Assembly: GCA_017541145.1 (NCBI GenBank)
Contig: JAFXZT010000091.1
Location: forward strand, 1-64,000
DNA length: 64,000 nt
Direction of reading: 5' to 3'
DNA from: Bacteroidales bacterium
GTDB lineage: Bacteria > Bacteroidota > Bacteroidia > Bacteroidales > UBA3824
Positions 63,332 to 64,000 of the stretch are shown here, piece by piece. Made by a program: the position numbers and the translations under genes. The notes beneath the pieces are model-generated. The model was not told the DNA's origin. It searched no databases and worked only from the letters and a program-made list of their open reading frames with translations. The first letter of the stretch is position 1, and each line of letters opens with the position of its first letter.

Positions 63332-64000
63332 TGAAATGTATAGCAATAGACGATGAGCCGTTGGCACTCAAACAAATTTGCGCGTATATCTCCAAAACTC
63401 AGGATTTGGAACTTGTAGCAAGTTTTGAAAGTTCTGTGGAAGCTCAAAAATATCTTCAGTCAGACAAAAATGAGGTAGACCTGATGTTTGTTGACGTCAA
63501 CATGCCGGATCTTTCCGGTATCGACCTCGTGAAATCGCTTATCAATCCGCCGATTGTAATCTTCACTACAGCATACACAGAATATGCGGTAGACGGTTTC
63601 AAAGTTGGTGCTATCGATTACATCCTAAAACCAATTGCTTACGAAGATTTCAAAAAAGGTGTAGAAAAAGCATTTGAATCATTCGGACACAAAGAAGAAG
63701 AACGTCAGCAACAGGCTCGTTCATCAAAATACGTTCCTAACAACCGTTATTTCTTTCTCAAAAGCGAATACAAAATTATTCGTATCAATTTTCAAGACAT
63801 CAAATATATCGAATCTGTTCGCGAATACGTAAGATTCCATCTTGAAAATTCAAGACCGATAATGAGCTTGTTGACAATAAAAGCCGTGGAAAACTATTTG
63901 CCAAAAGACAGATTTATGCGAGTACACCGTTCTTATATAGTCAACTTAGACAAAGTCAACGAAATAGAGCGATTCCGTATAGTATTCGACGGTGATACAT
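63328..64000 (+). CDS. LytTR-family response regulator (3' end outside window)
   Basis: At least 224 residues. Receiver domain: IAIDDEPLALKQI, phosphoacceptor Asp in LMFVDVNMPDLSG, FTTAYTEYAVDGF, then DYILKPIAYEDF with the conserved Lys. After a Gln/Arg linker the LytTR DNA-binding domain begins (YFFLKSEYKIIRINFQDIKY, FMRVHRSYIVNLDKV). The start may be 63328 (MMKCIAID) or the next ATG at 63331; either overlaps the kinase stop. Cognate regulator of the upstream kinase; likely targets include its own cluster. Confidence 0.95.
   Translation, partial: MMKCIAIDDEPLALKQICAYISKTQDLELVASFESSVEAQKYLQSDKNEVDLMFVDVNMPDLSGIDLVKSLINPPIVIFTTAYTEYAVDGFKVGAIDYILKPIAYEDFKKGVEKAFESFGHKEEERQQQARSSKYVPNNRYFFLKSEYKIIRINFQDIKYIESVREYVRFHLENSRPIMSLLTIKAVENYLPKDRFMRVHRSYIVNLDKVNEIERFRIVFDGDT

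Overview
This window reads as a low-GC chromosome segment from a member of Bacteroidota, probably Bacteroidales-like. Many genes are preceded by the Bacteroidota promoter pattern (TTG or TTTG, 16-22 nt, then TAnnTTTG), and Shine-Dalgarno sequences are almost absent. NusB is the long (~320 aa) Bacteroidota form. BspA-type leucine-rich repeats, DUF1573, UPF0210 with its ACT partner, and a Bacteroidota-style ABC-F protein point the same way. No rRNA or tRNA gene was recognised.

Layout. 0-1.7 kb: right end of an IS3-family element, then pgk. 1.8-11.4 kb: a four-gene sensory operon (histidine kinase, TPR protein, histidine kinase, TPR/PAS kinase whose phosphoacceptor His is a Thr). 11.4-14.1 kb: an Rpn-type nuclease gene between short direct repeats, a 14-unit ~42-bp tandem array and a MITE-like inverted-repeat element. 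14.1-17.7 kb: etfB-etfA-acyl-CoA dehydrogenase, the last interrupted by an in-frame TAG. 17.8-34.6 kb: mostly core genes (pflA, nusB-DUF1573-yajC, ACT/UPF0210, a sensor kinase, a glycosyltransferase coupled to a phosphatase-like protein with lost metal ligands, an aldo/keto reductase, an ABC-F protein) plus a candidate structured RNA at 23327-23449.

34.7-45.6 kb is a worn accessory region that looks like a defence island. A fused DUF262-HNH (GmrSD-like) gene lies between a complete GyrI-like gene and a truncated near-identical second copy of it, and that copy abuts a scar matching the IS end at the window start. Next come a RhuM gene and then a tight three-gene set: DUF262-HNH, a large DUF262 protein without HNH, and a single-HKD phospholipase-D-type nuclease. 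Relics of other genes fill the gaps, including two different 3' ends of a DEDDh exonuclease, a truncated MerR regulator and a frameshifted gene. The three-gene set is the best candidate here for an undescribed system.

45.9-64 kb: a secreted BspA-like LRR protein; a leftward run (M14 peptidase, membrane protein, secreted protein, menaquinone methyltransferase); a phytase-esterase-like lipoprotein; a second degenerate ~42-bp repeat array; a secreted MORN-caspase followed by a membrane protein; and a sodium/solute symporter. The end is a cluster of a Cthe_2159-type carbohydrate-binding lipoprotein, a VTC-domain protein, DUF4956 and a DUF2490 outer-membrane protein, followed by a LytS/LytTR two-component pair that runs off the end.
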